DNA of 44,215 nt, taken from the NCBI GenBank assembly GCA_900544885.1, contig UQWU01000008.1, positions 1 to 44,215 of the forward strand, in the 5' to 3' direction. This DNA comes from an uncultured Phascolarctobacterium sp. Its GTDB lineage: Bacteria > Bacillota > Negativicutes > Acidaminococcales > Acidaminococcaceae. The position numbers and the translations under genes are program-made. A model generated the notes under the pieces. That model was not told the origin of the DNA. It worked only from the letters and a program-made list of their open reading frames with translations, and ran no database searches. Below are positions 1 to 7,985 of the stretch, in pieces (within the stretch, counting starts at the first letter, position 1; each line of letters opens with the position of its first letter).

Positions 1-67
1 CTCTGCGGTCACCATAAGAAAAATGTTTACCTTTTATGTGTTTTGTGGTATCTTGAGTATAGTCCAT
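1..67 (-). CDS. IS30-family transposase, N-terminal fragment (truncated by window edge)
   Basis: The minus strand reads MDYTQDTTKHIKGKHF from an ATG at 67, preceded by a good ribosome site (AAGGAGGCAATCACAATG). The same N-terminus in the copy at 6179 continues into a helix-turn-helix segment typical of IS30 transposases (RYSLRQLARHFNCAPNTI). Only 22 codons are visible, so it cannot be judged whether this copy is intact. The upstream leader can pair with the start region (see the hairpin entry at 6111-6186). Confidence 0.65.
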   Translation of the reverse strand, partial: MDYTQDTTKHIKGKHFSYGDRR

Positions 68-180
68 TGTGATTGCCTCCTTGTAAGTTTTGTGTAGTAG
101 CTTAATTTTAACATGAAGAGGTCACAATGGACTATTTTTATTCTGTTTTCAAGGTGTGCAATTTCATTTTACAATGAACC
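1..180 (-). mobile_element. IS30-family element, transposase-proximal end, cut by the window edge
   Basis: The outer end near 153-180 carries a terminal repeat reading GGTTCATTGTAAAATG inward on the minus strand. Transposase leader and start codon follow. The whole 180 bases recur in inverted orientation at 6066-6245 with about five mismatches by eye (near 97% identity). The element ends about 10 bases beyond the tatD stop codon. How much of it lies outside the window is unknown. Confidence 0.8.
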
Positions 181-189
181 AGGAAAAAC

Positions 190-969
190 TTATTTAATTT
201 TTTGGAATAAACGCTTAGTATTAGCAGCTGTAATAGCAGCCAATTCCGCAAAATCAATTTGTAAAACTTCCGCCGCATTTTTCGCTGTATATTCTACATA
301 AGCAGGATTATTACGCTTACCGCGGAACGGTACCGGAGTTAAATAAGGACAGTCTGTTTCAAAAAGCATCAGCTCTTTAGGAATGTATTGCATAACCTCA
401 CGGACTTTTTGAGAATTCTTATAGGTGGATGTACCGCCAAAGCCAAAATAATATCCACGCTTAGCTAATTCCTTCGCCATTTCCAAGCTACCGCTGAAGC
501 AATGGAATACAGCCTGCACACCATGAACTTCTTTTTGGAACAATTCCATGGTATCACCATGAGCTTCACGTTCATGAATAATAATCGGCAGATCGAACTG
601 TTTAGCTAAATCAATCTGTTCTAAAAAAATACGTTTCTGTACTTCCTTCGGCTCATTTTCCTTCCAATAATAATCTAGACCTATTTCACCGATAGCAACA
701 ACCTTCGGAAGCTTAGCCCAATCAGCTAGTTGATAGAGATAATCCTTCGGAATACCAGCTAAATTTTCCGGATGATAACCTACAGCAGCATAAATAAAAT
801 CATATTTTTCAGCCAGTTCTACAGCTTTAGCAGAGCTTACAGCATCACAACCAGGATTAACAATACCATCAAGAGATTCCTGTAATTCAGCAATCAAGGC
901 TTCACGGTCTGTATCAAAAGCTTCATCATCTAAATGGGCATGAGAATCCCATAAACCAGTTCTACTCAT
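190..969 (-). CDS. tatD: TatD-family metal-dependent DNase
   Basis: 259 residues, the normal size for a TatD-type metal-dependent hydrolase with a TIM-barrel fold, probably a cytoplasmic 3'-5' exonuclease acting on DNA. Metal-site motifs are in the expected order: DSHAHLDD near the N-terminus, GEIGLDYY with the metal-binding Glu, IIHERE, HCFSGS and FETDCPYLTP with the catalytic Asp. The ATG at 969 follows GAGGTAAATT. It starts 3 bases after the DUF3592-like gene. In many Firmicutes tatD follows metG and rsmI and precedes rnmV and ksgA. Here the downstream continuation is interrupted by an IS30 end about 10 bases past the stop. Confidence 0.95.
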   Translation of the reverse strand: MSRTGLWDSHAHLDDEAFDTDREALIAELQESLDGIVNPGCDAVSSAKAVELAEKYDFIYAAVGYHPENLAGIPKDYLYQLADWAKLPKVVAIGEIGLDYYWKENEPKEVQKRIFLEQIDLAKQFDLPIIIHEREAHGDTMELFQKEVHGVQAVFHCFSGSLEMAKELAKRGYYFGFGGTSTYKNSQKVREVMQYIPKELMLFETDCPYLTPVPFRGKRNNPAYVEYTAKNAAEVLQIDFAELAAITAANTKRLFQKIK

Positions 970-972
970 AAT

Positions 973-1563
973 TTACCTCACATAAATAAAGACATTTAAA
1001 TATAATTGCAGAAAAAATAACGCACTAAAAATTACAAAACGGAAAATTGCCGCTTTACGAGAATAATACTCTTCCCCAGGAACAAAAAATTGCTTAGGAT
1101 TTTTAGGATTATAAAAAATCTTACGTGGTAATTTTAAAGTAAATCCTCTATCAATAGTTTCTTCAGTTTTAGTACGACTACCTTTAGATTCATTTAAAGC
1201 TTCACTATATTCCGTTCCATCTACATTATAGGTAAAAATAGGGCATAATTGGCTACCACGGGACCAAGTTTTTTTATAACCTGTAATCACAGCACGTGTT
1301 TCTTCGCTACATAGTTTGGGTAGCTTCGGAAAATAATTTTTTGTCACAGCTTGATAAATGCAAAAAATATAAAGTAACATGGATAATTTAATTAGCCAAG
1401 CCATCCCCTTAAACATATATAAGTCATAACCTGGATAACGTTGTGCTAACCAAGCATGAGGCAGTACATAAGGAATAAGACTACTGATAAATACTAGTAA
1501 AATACTTAAACCAATAAACATATAGGGACGCCAATATAAACGGGAAAATAATTTTTCGGACAT
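973..1563 (-). CDS. DUF3592-like membrane protein
   Basis: 196 residues of unknown function. Two hydrophobic segments (about residues 14-34 and 50-70) are followed by a soluble middle domain and a last membrane segment near residues 170-192. The middle domain has the look of DUF3592: TRAVITGYKK, a FTYNVDGTEY strand, and IFYNPKNPKQFF, resembling the 'YdPxnP' signature. The ATG follows AGGAGGACTACT. It lies between metG and tatD, separated from metG by a terminator hairpin and only 3 bases from tatD, so it probably shares a transcript with tatD. The domain call rests on motif resemblance only. Confidence 0.6.
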   Translation of the reverse strand: MSEKLFSRLYWRPYMFIGLSILLVFISSLIPYVLPHAWLAQRYPGYDLYMFKGMAWLIKLSMLLYIFCIYQAVTKNYFPKLPKLCSEETRAVITGYKKTWSRGSQLCPIFTYNVDGTEYSEALNESKGSRTKTEETIDRGFTLKLPRKIFYNPKNPKQFFVPGEEYYSRKAAIFRFVIFSALFFLQLYLNVFIYVR

Positions 1564-1597
1564 AGTAGTCCTCCTTTAAAACGCATAAGGAAAATAA

Positions 1598-1628
1598 CTG
1601 CGGCGTACTTGCACTAAGCACGCCGCAG
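1598..1628 (-). terminator. Rho-independent terminator after metG
   Basis: The stem CTGCGGCGT/ACGCCGCAG has a 13-base loop and is followed on the minus strand by TTATTTTCC. It sits 20 bases past the metG stop and before the DUF3592-like gene. The U-run is imperfect, so some read-through is likely. Confidence 0.65.
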
Positions 1629-1647
1629 AAATACAACAGTTTAAAAA

Positions 1648-3603
1648 TTATTTAACACGACTGCCGCTTGCCATATTAGGAGCATCAGCCAAAACTAAAT
1701 TACCATTACCATCGGATGCAGCTAAAAGCATGCCAAAGGATTCGATACCGAACAGCTTGGCAGGAGCCAGGTTAGCAACAACTACAACATTACGGCCGAT
1801 TAATTGATCTGCTTCATAATATTGAGCAATACCACTAACAATAGTACGTACTTCGTTACCAACTTCAACTTGCAGTTTCATCAGTTTCTTAGATTTTTTT
1901 ACTTTTTCCGCTTCTAAAACCTTACCTACACGCAAGTCGATTTTACCGAAGTCATCAATGGAGATTTCCGGTTTAATCGGTTCCATAGCAGGTTTTGCTT
2001 CTTCTGCTTTCGGTGCTTCAGGAGCTTTATGTTCATAGCGTTTTCCGCCTATAATAGTAGCACCATCTTCGGTAACTTCGATACGCGGATACAGCGGTTC
2101 ACCTTTGCAAACCTTAGTACCGTTAGGCATCTTGCCCCAAACAGCATCTTCCAGCAAGAATTGTTCAGGTGCAGTCAGACCTAATTGAGCATAAATCTTC
2201 GGACTGGTCATCGGAATGTACGGGCTGATGAGAATAGCAGTAATACGCAAAGTTTCTGCTAAATTATACATAACAGTTTTTAAACGATCTGCTTTCGTTT
2301 CATCTTTAGCCAAAATCCAAGGAGCAGTTTCATCAATATATTTATTAGCACGGCTAATCATTGCCCAAACGCCTTTAATAGCATTATTGATTTCCATAGC
2401 ATCCATAGCTTTTACATAATTAGCTACAGTTTCATTAACCAAAGCTTTCAATTCATCATCGATAGGTTCACTCGCACCAATATCTTCTACAATACCACCA
2501 TGATATTTTTCAATCATGCTGACAGTACGATGCAGCAAATTACCCAAGTCATTAGCTAAATCAGCATTTACACGACTAATCAATGCATCGCGGGAGAAAT
2601 TACCATCGCTGCCTAAATTGATTTCGCGTAGCAGGAAATAGCGGATAGCATCAGCACCGAATTCGTCAATCAAGCCCAACGGATCGATAACATTGCCTTT
2701 AGATTTGGACATTTTATCGCCATCAACAACTAACCAGCCATGACCGTACACTTCTTTAGGCATTTCCAATCCCATAGCGTGCAGCATAATCGGCCAGATA
2801 ATGCTATGGAAACGTACGATTTCTTTACCAACTAAATGCAAGTTTGCCGGCCAGAATTTATAGAAGAATTCATCATCAACACCATATTTAATACCGGTCA
2901 AATAGTTAAGCAGAGCATCAAACCATACATAAACAACATGTTTTTTATCGAACGGAACTTGAATACCCCAATCGAAGGTAGTACGAGTAATGCACAAATC
3001 TTCCAAACCTTGTTTTACGAAGTTAATCATTTCGTTACGACGGCTTGCCGGTTGAATGAAATCAGGGTTTTCTTCAATAAATTGCAGCCACCATTCTTGG
3101 TATTTAGACATTTTGAAGAAATAACTTTCTTCTTCCATTTCTTCTACAGGACGATGGCAATCAGGGCAGCAGCCATTTTCATCTAATTGGCGCTCCAGCC
3201 AATAGGATTCACACGGAACGCAGTATAAGCCTTTATAATTTTTCTTATAAATATCGCCTTGGTCATAAATTTTTTGCAGAGTATCTTGTACTACTTTTTC
3301 ATGACGTTTTTGACTAGTACGGATAAAGTCATTATTGGAAATATGCAGACGTTCCCATAATAATTTGAAGTTAGCAATAATAGCATCAACATATTGAATA
3401 GGAGTTACGCCTTTTTCTTTAGCTTTACGTTGAATTTTCAGACCATGTTCATCACTACCGGTCAGAAAAAATACATCTTCACCCTTTAAACGATGGAAAC
3501 GTGCAATGCTGTCGGCAATAGTGGTGCAATAAGCATGGCCTATATGCAGATTATCACTAGGATAATAAATTGGAGTAGTAATATAAAAAGTTGGTTTTGT
3601 CAT
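1648..3603 (-). CDS. metG: Methionyl-tRNA synthetase
   Basis: 651 residues. A class I synthetase that charges tRNA-Met in the cytoplasm. The ATP-binding HIGH motif is at residues 20-23 (DNLHIGHAY) and the KMSKS loop appears as DGDKMSKSKGNV. A zinc knuckle is visible around residues 128-147 (CVPCESYWLE and CCPDCHRP). The anticodon-binding helices follow, then a linker rich in Ala, Pro and Glu, and a C-terminal EMAP/Trbp111-type tRNA-binding domain (IDDFGKIDLRVGKVLEAE) that usually dimerises. The ATG overlaps the rsmI stop by 4 bases, indicating translational coupling. Length and domain order are normal for Firmicutes. Confidence 0.97.
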   Translation of the reverse strand: MTKPTFYITTPIYYPSDNLHIGHAYCTTIADSIARFHRLKGEDVFFLTGSDEHGLKIQRKAKEKGVTPIQYVDAIIANFKLLWERLHISNNDFIRTSQKRHEKVVQDTLQKIYDQGDIYKKNYKGLYCVPCESYWLERQLDENGCCPDCHRPVEEMEEESYFFKMSKYQEWWLQFIEENPDFIQPASRRNEMINFVKQGLEDLCITRTTFDWGIQVPFDKKHVVYVWFDALLNYLTGIKYGVDDEFFYKFWPANLHLVGKEIVRFHSIIWPIMLHAMGLEMPKEVYGHGWLVVDGDKMSKSKGNVIDPLGLIDEFGADAIRYFLLREINLGSDGNFSRDALISRVNADLANDLGNLLHRTVSMIEKYHGGIVEDIGASEPIDDELKALVNETVANYVKAMDAMEINNAIKGVWAMISRANKYIDETAPWILAKDETKADRLKTVMYNLAETLRITAILISPYIPMTSPKIYAQLGLTAPEQFLLEDAVWGKMPNGTKVCKGEPLYPRIEVTEDGATIIGGKRYEHKAPEAPKAEEAKPAMEPIKPEISIDDFGKIDLRVGKVLEAEKVKKSKKLMKLQVEVGNEVRTIVSGIAQYYEADQLIGRNVVVVANLAPAKLFGIESFGMLLAASDGNGNLVLADAPNMASGSRVK

Positions 3604-4463
3604 TTGCTAATCCCTTCTCCTTCAGATATTAATTGATTATATAGCTCCCGCTTGGGAATTTTCCTTTTTTTAGCCACCTGTGCTAAGGCAATTTTCTTAT
3701 CAGTACCGCTGGAAATAAGCTGTTTAACTTCTTCTAACGGTTCTAATTCTTCTTCAGCAGATGGCTGCTGTTCATTACCAGGTGCGATTACCAGACAAAA
3801 TTCACCACGAGGAGAATTTTCAGCCAACCACGCTAAACAACTACTAACAGTACCACGATAAAATTCTTCATGCAGCTTAGTTAGCTCTCTAGCTGCTGCT
3901 ATCTGTCTATCGCCCCAGCATTCTAAAATATCTTTTAAAACTTCTTCAATGCGGTGCGGTGCTTCATATAAAATCATCGTCGCCGGCACATAACGCCACA
4001 GCTCCAGCTGTTCTTTACGATTGCGTCTGCTTTTAGGCAGAAATCCACCGAAAAAGAACGGATAAGCAGTCAAACCTGAAGCAATCAAAGCACATAAAGC
4101 AGCATTAGCACCTGGCACAGGCACTACGCGTATACCAGCAGCAATAGCATCCTTAGCTAAAGCTTCACCAGGGTCGGCAATACCAGGGAAACCGGCATCA
4201 CTGACTAAAGCAATATTTTTGCCGTCCAATAACTGCTGTAATAAATAAGCACCTTGTTTTTCCTTACTATGTTCATCATAACGAATTAAGTGACCTTTAA
4301 TACCGAAATGATTTAATAGCTGTAAAGTATGACGTGTATCTTCAGCCGCGATTAAATCTGCCTCTTGCAGCATTCTTATCGCACGCGGTGTCATATCCTC
4401 CAAATTGCCAATAGGCGTCGCACACAAATAAAGAGTTCCATATGTATTTACTTCTATTGTCAC
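3600..4463 (-). CDS. rsmI: 16S rRNA (cytidine-1402 2'-O)-methyltransferase
   Basis: 287 residues. RsmI uses S-adenosylmethionine to methylate the 2'-hydroxyl of C1402 in the decoding centre of 16S rRNA. The tetrapyrrole-methylase fold shows LYLCATPIGNLEDMTPRA at the N-terminus, AEDTRHT, LVSDAGFPGIADPG and VPVPGANAAL, all characteristic of RsmI. The start codon is GTG at 4463, preceded by GGAGGCGAGGCT. It is the first gene of an rsmI-metG pair, with a 4-base overlap between the two. Confidence 0.96.
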   Translation of the reverse strand: MTIEVNTYGTLYLCATPIGNLEDMTPRAIRMLQEADLIAAEDTRHTLQLLNHFGIKGHLIRYDEHSKEKQGAYLLQQLLDGKNIALVSDAGFPGIADPGEALAKDAIAAGIRVVPVPGANAALCALIASGLTAYPFFFGGFLPKSRRNRKEQLELWRYVPATMILYEAPHRIEEVLKDILECWGDRQIAAARELTKLHEEFYRGTVSSCLAWLAENSPRGEFCLVIAPGNEQQPSAEEELEPLEEVKQLISSGTDKKIALAQVAKKRKIPKRELYNQLISEGEGISK

Positions 4464-4632
4464 AGCCTCGCCTCCAATAATATTGGCATTTCTTAGACCA
4501 CAATGTCCTATAAATATTGATTTTGTGCAGTCTTATCCATAATAATATTATTTTAACACAATGCTTTACATAAATAAAGCAGAACAGTGTAAGTTTAACG
4601 TTTTGCTACAAACACTTCAGTAACAACTACCA

Positions 4633-4696
4633 AAGTAAAACTTTACTTATTTTTAGCTACGGTAACCTTGACATTTCTGCTAGATTATTTGATACT
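4633..4696 (+). promoter_or_regulatory. sotB promoter with upstream palindrome
   Basis: TTGACA at 4668-4673 and GATACT at 4691-4696 are separated by exactly 17 bases and point at sotB 46 bases downstream. A near-perfect palindrome, AAGTAAAACTTTACTT, lies at 4633-4648, 19 bases upstream of the -35 hexamer. It is positioned like an activator or repressor site, but no regulator gene is nearby. Confidence 0.6.
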
Positions 4697-4742
4697 AAAA
4701 AAGCATTTCATATAGTTTTATTTTTAGAAAGTAGGAACATTT

Positions 4743-5921
4743 ATGTTAAAAGGAATCACGTTGAAAGAATTATTACCTTTAATCGGGTTAACATTTTCCG
4801 CCTTTATTTTTAATACTTCTGAATTTATGCCCATTGGTTTATTAACAGATATTGCCGCTGATTTTCAGATGAGTGAAGCACAAACCGGCTCCATTATTAC
4901 CATTTATGCGTGGATTGTTATGCTTTTATCTTTGCCTTTGATGATATGGGCCTCTAAATTTGAATTCCGCAAGCTATTATTAGGTACTGTAGCCGTATTC
5001 TGCGTCAGCCACGTTTTCTCTGCTATTGCGACTAATTATTGGTCTTTACTTTTTTCCCGTATCGGTGTCGCCTTTGCCCACTCTATTTTCTGGTCTATTG
5101 CCTCACCCTTAGCAGTAAAAGTAGTAGCAGAAAAATTTCACTCTTTAGCTTTAAGTATGCTAGCTACGGGCACATCTATAGCTATCATTTTCGGGTTACC
5201 TTTTGGCCGTATTATCGGTCTCCACTTCGGTTGGCGTATGGCCTTTATGTTTATCGCTGTTATTTCCCTGCTGATTTTGCTTTATTTAGCTTACGTCTTC
5301 CCTAAAGTTCCTGCTAATAAGCCTTTTACTTATAGTCAATTACCGGAATTATTACATAATCCCCTTTTACAAGGTATTTATTTCATGGTTTTCCTTATTC
5401 CCACCGCATACTATACTACTTACAGCTATATTGAACCATTTTTAAAGCAAATTGCGAATATGCCTGATAGTATGGTTACTATTACTTTAATCATTTTCGG
5501 AGCTTTCGGTTTAGTCGGCAGTCTGCTTTTCTCCTTGTGCTACAACCGTGCTCCCTATTTATTCTTACGTATTGTCAGCTTGAGTATTGCCGTAGCCTTA
5601 CTGCTGCTTTATCCCTTATCCGGCAGCTACAATACCTTAATTGCTCTTTGTGCCTTCTGGGGCATTACCATTACCGCTTTCTGTGTATCATTTCAAGCAG
5701 AGCTTTTAACTTGTGTTACAGGTAGTGCTACTGCCGTTGCCATGTCTATTTTCTCCGGCATCTTTAATTTAGGCATCGGCACAGGCAGCTTCTTAGGCGG
5801 TATGGTCTGCACCTATAGTTCTTTAGCTTATATCGGTTACGCAGGCGGCACCGTCGGTATAATTGCCTTTATTTATTGTTCCTTCGTGCTCGTAAAAAAT
5901 TTGCGTATGCAAGGAAAGTAA
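4743..5921 (+). CDS. sotB: SotB-type major facilitator sugar/drug efflux transporter
   Basis: 392 residues with about twelve hydrophobic segments. It is a proton-driven inner-membrane exporter of the MFS DHA1 type. It matches what I recall of E. coli SotB closely along its length: AFIFNTSEFMPIGLL at the start, ITIYAWIV, SRIGVAFAHSIFWSI, ATGTSIAIIFGLPFGRI, TTYSYIEPF and AMSIFSGIFNLGIGTGS. The E. coli protein exports arabinose, IPTG-like sugars and some drugs; the substrate here is unknown. It is a single-gene unit with its own promoter and terminator. It is transcribed toward oriC, opposite to its left neighbours. Confidence 0.88.
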   Translation: MLKGITLKELLPLIGLTFSAFIFNTSEFMPIGLLTDIAADFQMSEAQTGSIITIYAWIVMLLSLPLMIWASKFEFRKLLLGTVAVFCVSHVFSAIATNYWSLLFSRIGVAFAHSIFWSIASPLAVKVVAEKFHSLALSMLATGTSIAIIFGLPFGRIIGLHFGWRMAFMFIAVISLLILLYLAYVFPKVPANKPFTYSQLPELLHNPLLQGIYFMVFLIPTAYYTTYSYIEPFLKQIANMPDSMVTITLIIFGAFGLVGSLLFSLCYNRAPYLFLRIVSLSIAVALLLLYPLSGSYNTLIALCAFWGITITAFCVSFQAELLTCVTGSATAVAMSIFSGIFNLGIGTGSFLGGMVCTYSSLAYIGYAGGTVGIIAFIYCSFVLVKNLRMQGK

Positions 5922-5948
5922 AATATCCCAAAATTAAACACAGTAAAA

Positions 5949-5995
5949 AGCCCCTAATCGTTAGAATTTAAGTCTAGCTTTTGGGGGCTGTTTAT
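5949..5995 (+). terminator. Rho-independent terminator after sotB
   Basis: AGCCCC at 5949-5954 pairs with GGGGCT at 5984-5989 across a long loop, followed by GTTTATT. It lies 27 bases past the sotB stop. Confidence 0.75.
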
Positions 5996-6110
5996 TCAAA
6001 TATGGTTATTATTAGTAAATTGCTGTAACTGTAATAAGATTATCAATTTCAAAAAAAAGATTTTCGGTTCATTGTAAAATGAAATTGCACACCTTGAAAA
6101 CAGAATAAAA

Positions 6111-6186
6111 ATAGTCCATTGTGACCTCTTCATGTTAAAATTAAGCTGCGAAACAAAACTTACAAGGAGGCAATCACAATGGACTA
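6111..6186 (+). promoter_or_regulatory. Inverted repeat that can hide the transposase ribosome site and start codon
   Basis: ATAGTCCATTGTGA at 6111-6124 is the exact reverse complement of TCACAATGGACTAT at 6173-6186, which contains the transposase ATG. Next to it CCTC (6125-6128) can pair with the GAGG of the Shine-Dalgarno, leaving CAA bulged. The same arrangement exists in the left copy (around 59-135, minus strand). Such folds in other IS families silence transposase translation from read-through transcripts. Confidence 0.6.
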
Positions 6187-6415
6187 TACTCAAGATACCA
6201 CAAAACACACAAACGGTAAACATTTTTCTTATGGTGACCGCAGAGAATTACAGGGTATGTTATCTAATAAATCTGTACGTTATTCTCTTCGTCAGTTGGC
6301 TAGACATTTTAATTGTGCTCCCAATACTATCTGTAATGAGTTGAAGCGTGGTACTCATCATAATACTGGAATATATGTAGCTAGATATGCACAAAATGCA
6401 TATGAACAGTATTAA
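6179..6415 (+). pseudogene. IS30-family transposase, N-terminal remnant
   Basis: 78 codons remain of a gene normally around 300-350 codons. The stretch contains the N-terminal helix-turn-helix (SVRYSLRQLARHFNCAPNTICNELKRG) used by IS30 transposases to bind the terminal repeats. The DDE catalytic domain is absent and the frame stops at 6415. It cannot transpose by itself but could be mobilised, or recombine with the copy at the left edge. Confidence 0.8.
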
Positions 6416-6637
6416 AGAAATTCAGAATATTTATTGCCAAGAAAACAGGAAAGACAAGTACACTTCTGATGAGATTCTATTTACAGCTGACTGACGTAAT
6501 TTTTTGCCTAGAAAAATACTTGGTTACAAAACACCAGATGATTTATTCTAGAATTAACTTGATAAGATTTATGCATCTTGATTTTTTAAAAGTGTGCAAC
6601 TTCTTATTGCAATTTAGGTTTAGAAAATATAATCAGA

Positions 6638-6685
6638 AAAAGCCGATCTGCTCTAATTTTCAATGTTAGAAACAGATAGGCTTTT
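6638..6685 (-). terminator. Terminator of the pantothenate operon (probably bidirectional)
   Basis: AAAAGCCGATCTG at 6638-6650 pairs with CAGATAGGCTTTT at 6673-6685 with one mismatch. It lies 34 bases past the panD stop on the minus strand, and A/T runs on both sides allow termination either way. The stretch 6417-6718 otherwise holds only IS debris. Confidence 0.75.
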
Positions 6686-6718
6686 ATTATAAAGAATGAA
6701 AAATCTTTAGCAGTTAAA

Positions 6719-7102
6719 TTAACCGATTTCGCCTTCCAGTTCAGTACCGCGAACTTTCAACGGACGATTATGTTCGTCAACCATAACTACTTTGGGTACG
6801 AAGTTTTTAGCTTCTTCTTCTTCCATCATGCTGTAAGCAATGATGATAACAGTATCACCAACAACAACTTTACGTGCAGCAGCACCATTTAAGCAGATAA
6901 CACCGCTTCCACGTTCACCTGCAATAACATAAGTTTCCAAACGATTGCCGTTATTATTATCAACGATTTGTACGCGTTCACCAGGCAGAATACCGGATAA
7001 TTCCAACAGCTCGCTATCAATGGTGATGCTGCCCATATATTCTAAATTAGCCTCGGTTACAGTAGCACGATGAATTTTACCATGAAACATATTATAAAGC
7101 AT
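6719..7102 (-). CDS. panD: Aspartate 1-decarboxylase proenzyme
   Basis: 127 residues, the usual PanD size. It decarboxylates L-aspartate to beta-alanine, which PanC joins to pantoate. PanD is made as a proenzyme that cleaves itself between Gly24 and Ser25 to create a pyruvoyl group; YMGSITID places Gly and Ser exactly at 24 and 25. LYNMFHGKIHRATVTEANL and NGAAARKVVVGDTVIIIAY are also family-typical. The ATG shares one base with the panC stop. It is the last gene of the operon, before a terminator. Confidence 0.97.
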   Translation of the reverse strand: MLYNMFHGKIHRATVTEANLEYMGSITIDSELLELSGILPGERVQIVDNNNGNRLETYVIAGERGSGVICLNGAAARKVVVGDTVIIIAYSMMEEEEAKNFVPKVVMVDEHNRPLKVRGTELEGEIG

Positions 7103-7956
7103 TATTTTTCCTCCAATACAACATTATCAATTAAACGAGTAGTACCAAATTTTACAGCTACAGCCAGCAGATTGCTGCCATGTAATTCATTACCTGCATC
7201 TTGTAATTCAGGTAATGCATAAATTTCTACGTAATCAATCACTGCCATAGGCTCTTGGGTAATTTCTTCACGAACTTGAGCAATTAATTTTTCAGCATTA
7301 CGTTCACCGTTAGCAAAAGTTTCTGCAACATGCTTTAAACTACGATTCAAAACTAAAGCAGCTTGATGCTCTTCTTCACTTAAATAAGTATTGCGAGAGC
7401 TTTTTGCCAAACCATCAGCTTCACGGATAATCGGCATAATACGCAGTTCTACATTAAAGAATAAATCTTTAACCATACGTTTTAAAACTTCAACCTGTTG
7501 CGCATCCTTTTGACCAAAGTACGCACGATCCGGTTGGGCCAGATTGAATAATTTACTAACTACAGTGGTAACACCGCGGAAGTGAATAGGACGAGTACGA
7601 CCACACAGTACTTTAGTAACTTCACCTGTTACCTCTACCCAAGTAGCATCCTCGCTAGGATACATTTCTTGCGGATTCGGTGCAAAAACAACTGCAGCCC
7701 CCATTTTTTCTGCCAACTCACAGTCAGCTTCCAAGGTACGCGGATAAGCATCTAAATCTTCATTCGGTGCAAATTGAGTCGGATTCAGGAAAACACTGAC
7801 TACAACAAAATCATTTTCAACAGCAGCTGCTTTAATTAAGGAAGCATGACCTTCATGTAAAGCTCCCATAGTAGGAACTAAACCGATAGTTAAATTTTCT
7901 TTTTTTGCCGCAGCGACAGCTTGACGCAATTCGGCAACTGTATGTACTAATTGCAT
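7102..7956 (-). CDS. panC: Pantothenate synthetase (pantoate-beta-alanine ligase)
   Basis: 284 residues. It condenses pantoate and beta-alanine with ATP, through a pantoyl-adenylate, to make pantothenate. Motifs: LVPTMGALHEGHASLI (nucleotide-binding HIGH-like motif), FLNPTQFAPNEDLDAYPR, YFGQKDAQQ and LAKSSRNTYLS (KMSKS-like loop). The ATG follows GAAGGTGAAGAT. It lies 29 bases after panB and overlaps the panD start by one base. Confidence 0.97.
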   Translation of the reverse strand: MQLVHTVAELRQAVAAAKKENLTIGLVPTMGALHEGHASLIKAAAVENDFVVVSVFLNPTQFAPNEDLDAYPRTLEADCELAEKMGAAVVFAPNPQEMYPSEDATWVEVTGEVTKVLCGRTRPIHFRGVTTVVSKLFNLAQPDRAYFGQKDAQQVEVLKRMVKDLFFNVELRIMPIIREADGLAKSSRNTYLSEEEHQAALVLNRSLKHVAETFANGERNAEKLIAQVREEITQEPMAVIDYVEIYALPELQDAGNELHGSNLLAVAVKFGTTRLIDNVVLEEK

Positions 7957-7985
7957 ATCTTCACCTTCAAATTTATTTATATTGA

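Larger units (their letters stand above)
6066..6616 (+). mobile_element. Decayed IS30-family element with both ends, interior deleted
   Basis: The left terminal repeat begins near 6066 (GGTTCATTGTAAAATG). A diverged right repeat is visible at 6592-6616 (GTGTGCAACTTCTTATTGC), matching the inverted left repeat at about 19 of 25 positions by my alignment. The element is about 550 bases instead of the roughly 1.1 kb usual for the family, so most of the transposase gene is gone. It lies between sotB and panD. Confidence 0.7.

Noticed and set aside
1..6616. The IS30 pair as a composite transposon carrying cargo
   Set aside because: The enclosed genes are mostly core genes in a normal origin-proximal order, and the right copy is a remnant without a catalytic domain. 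Inversion or independent insertion is more likely than mobility of the block.
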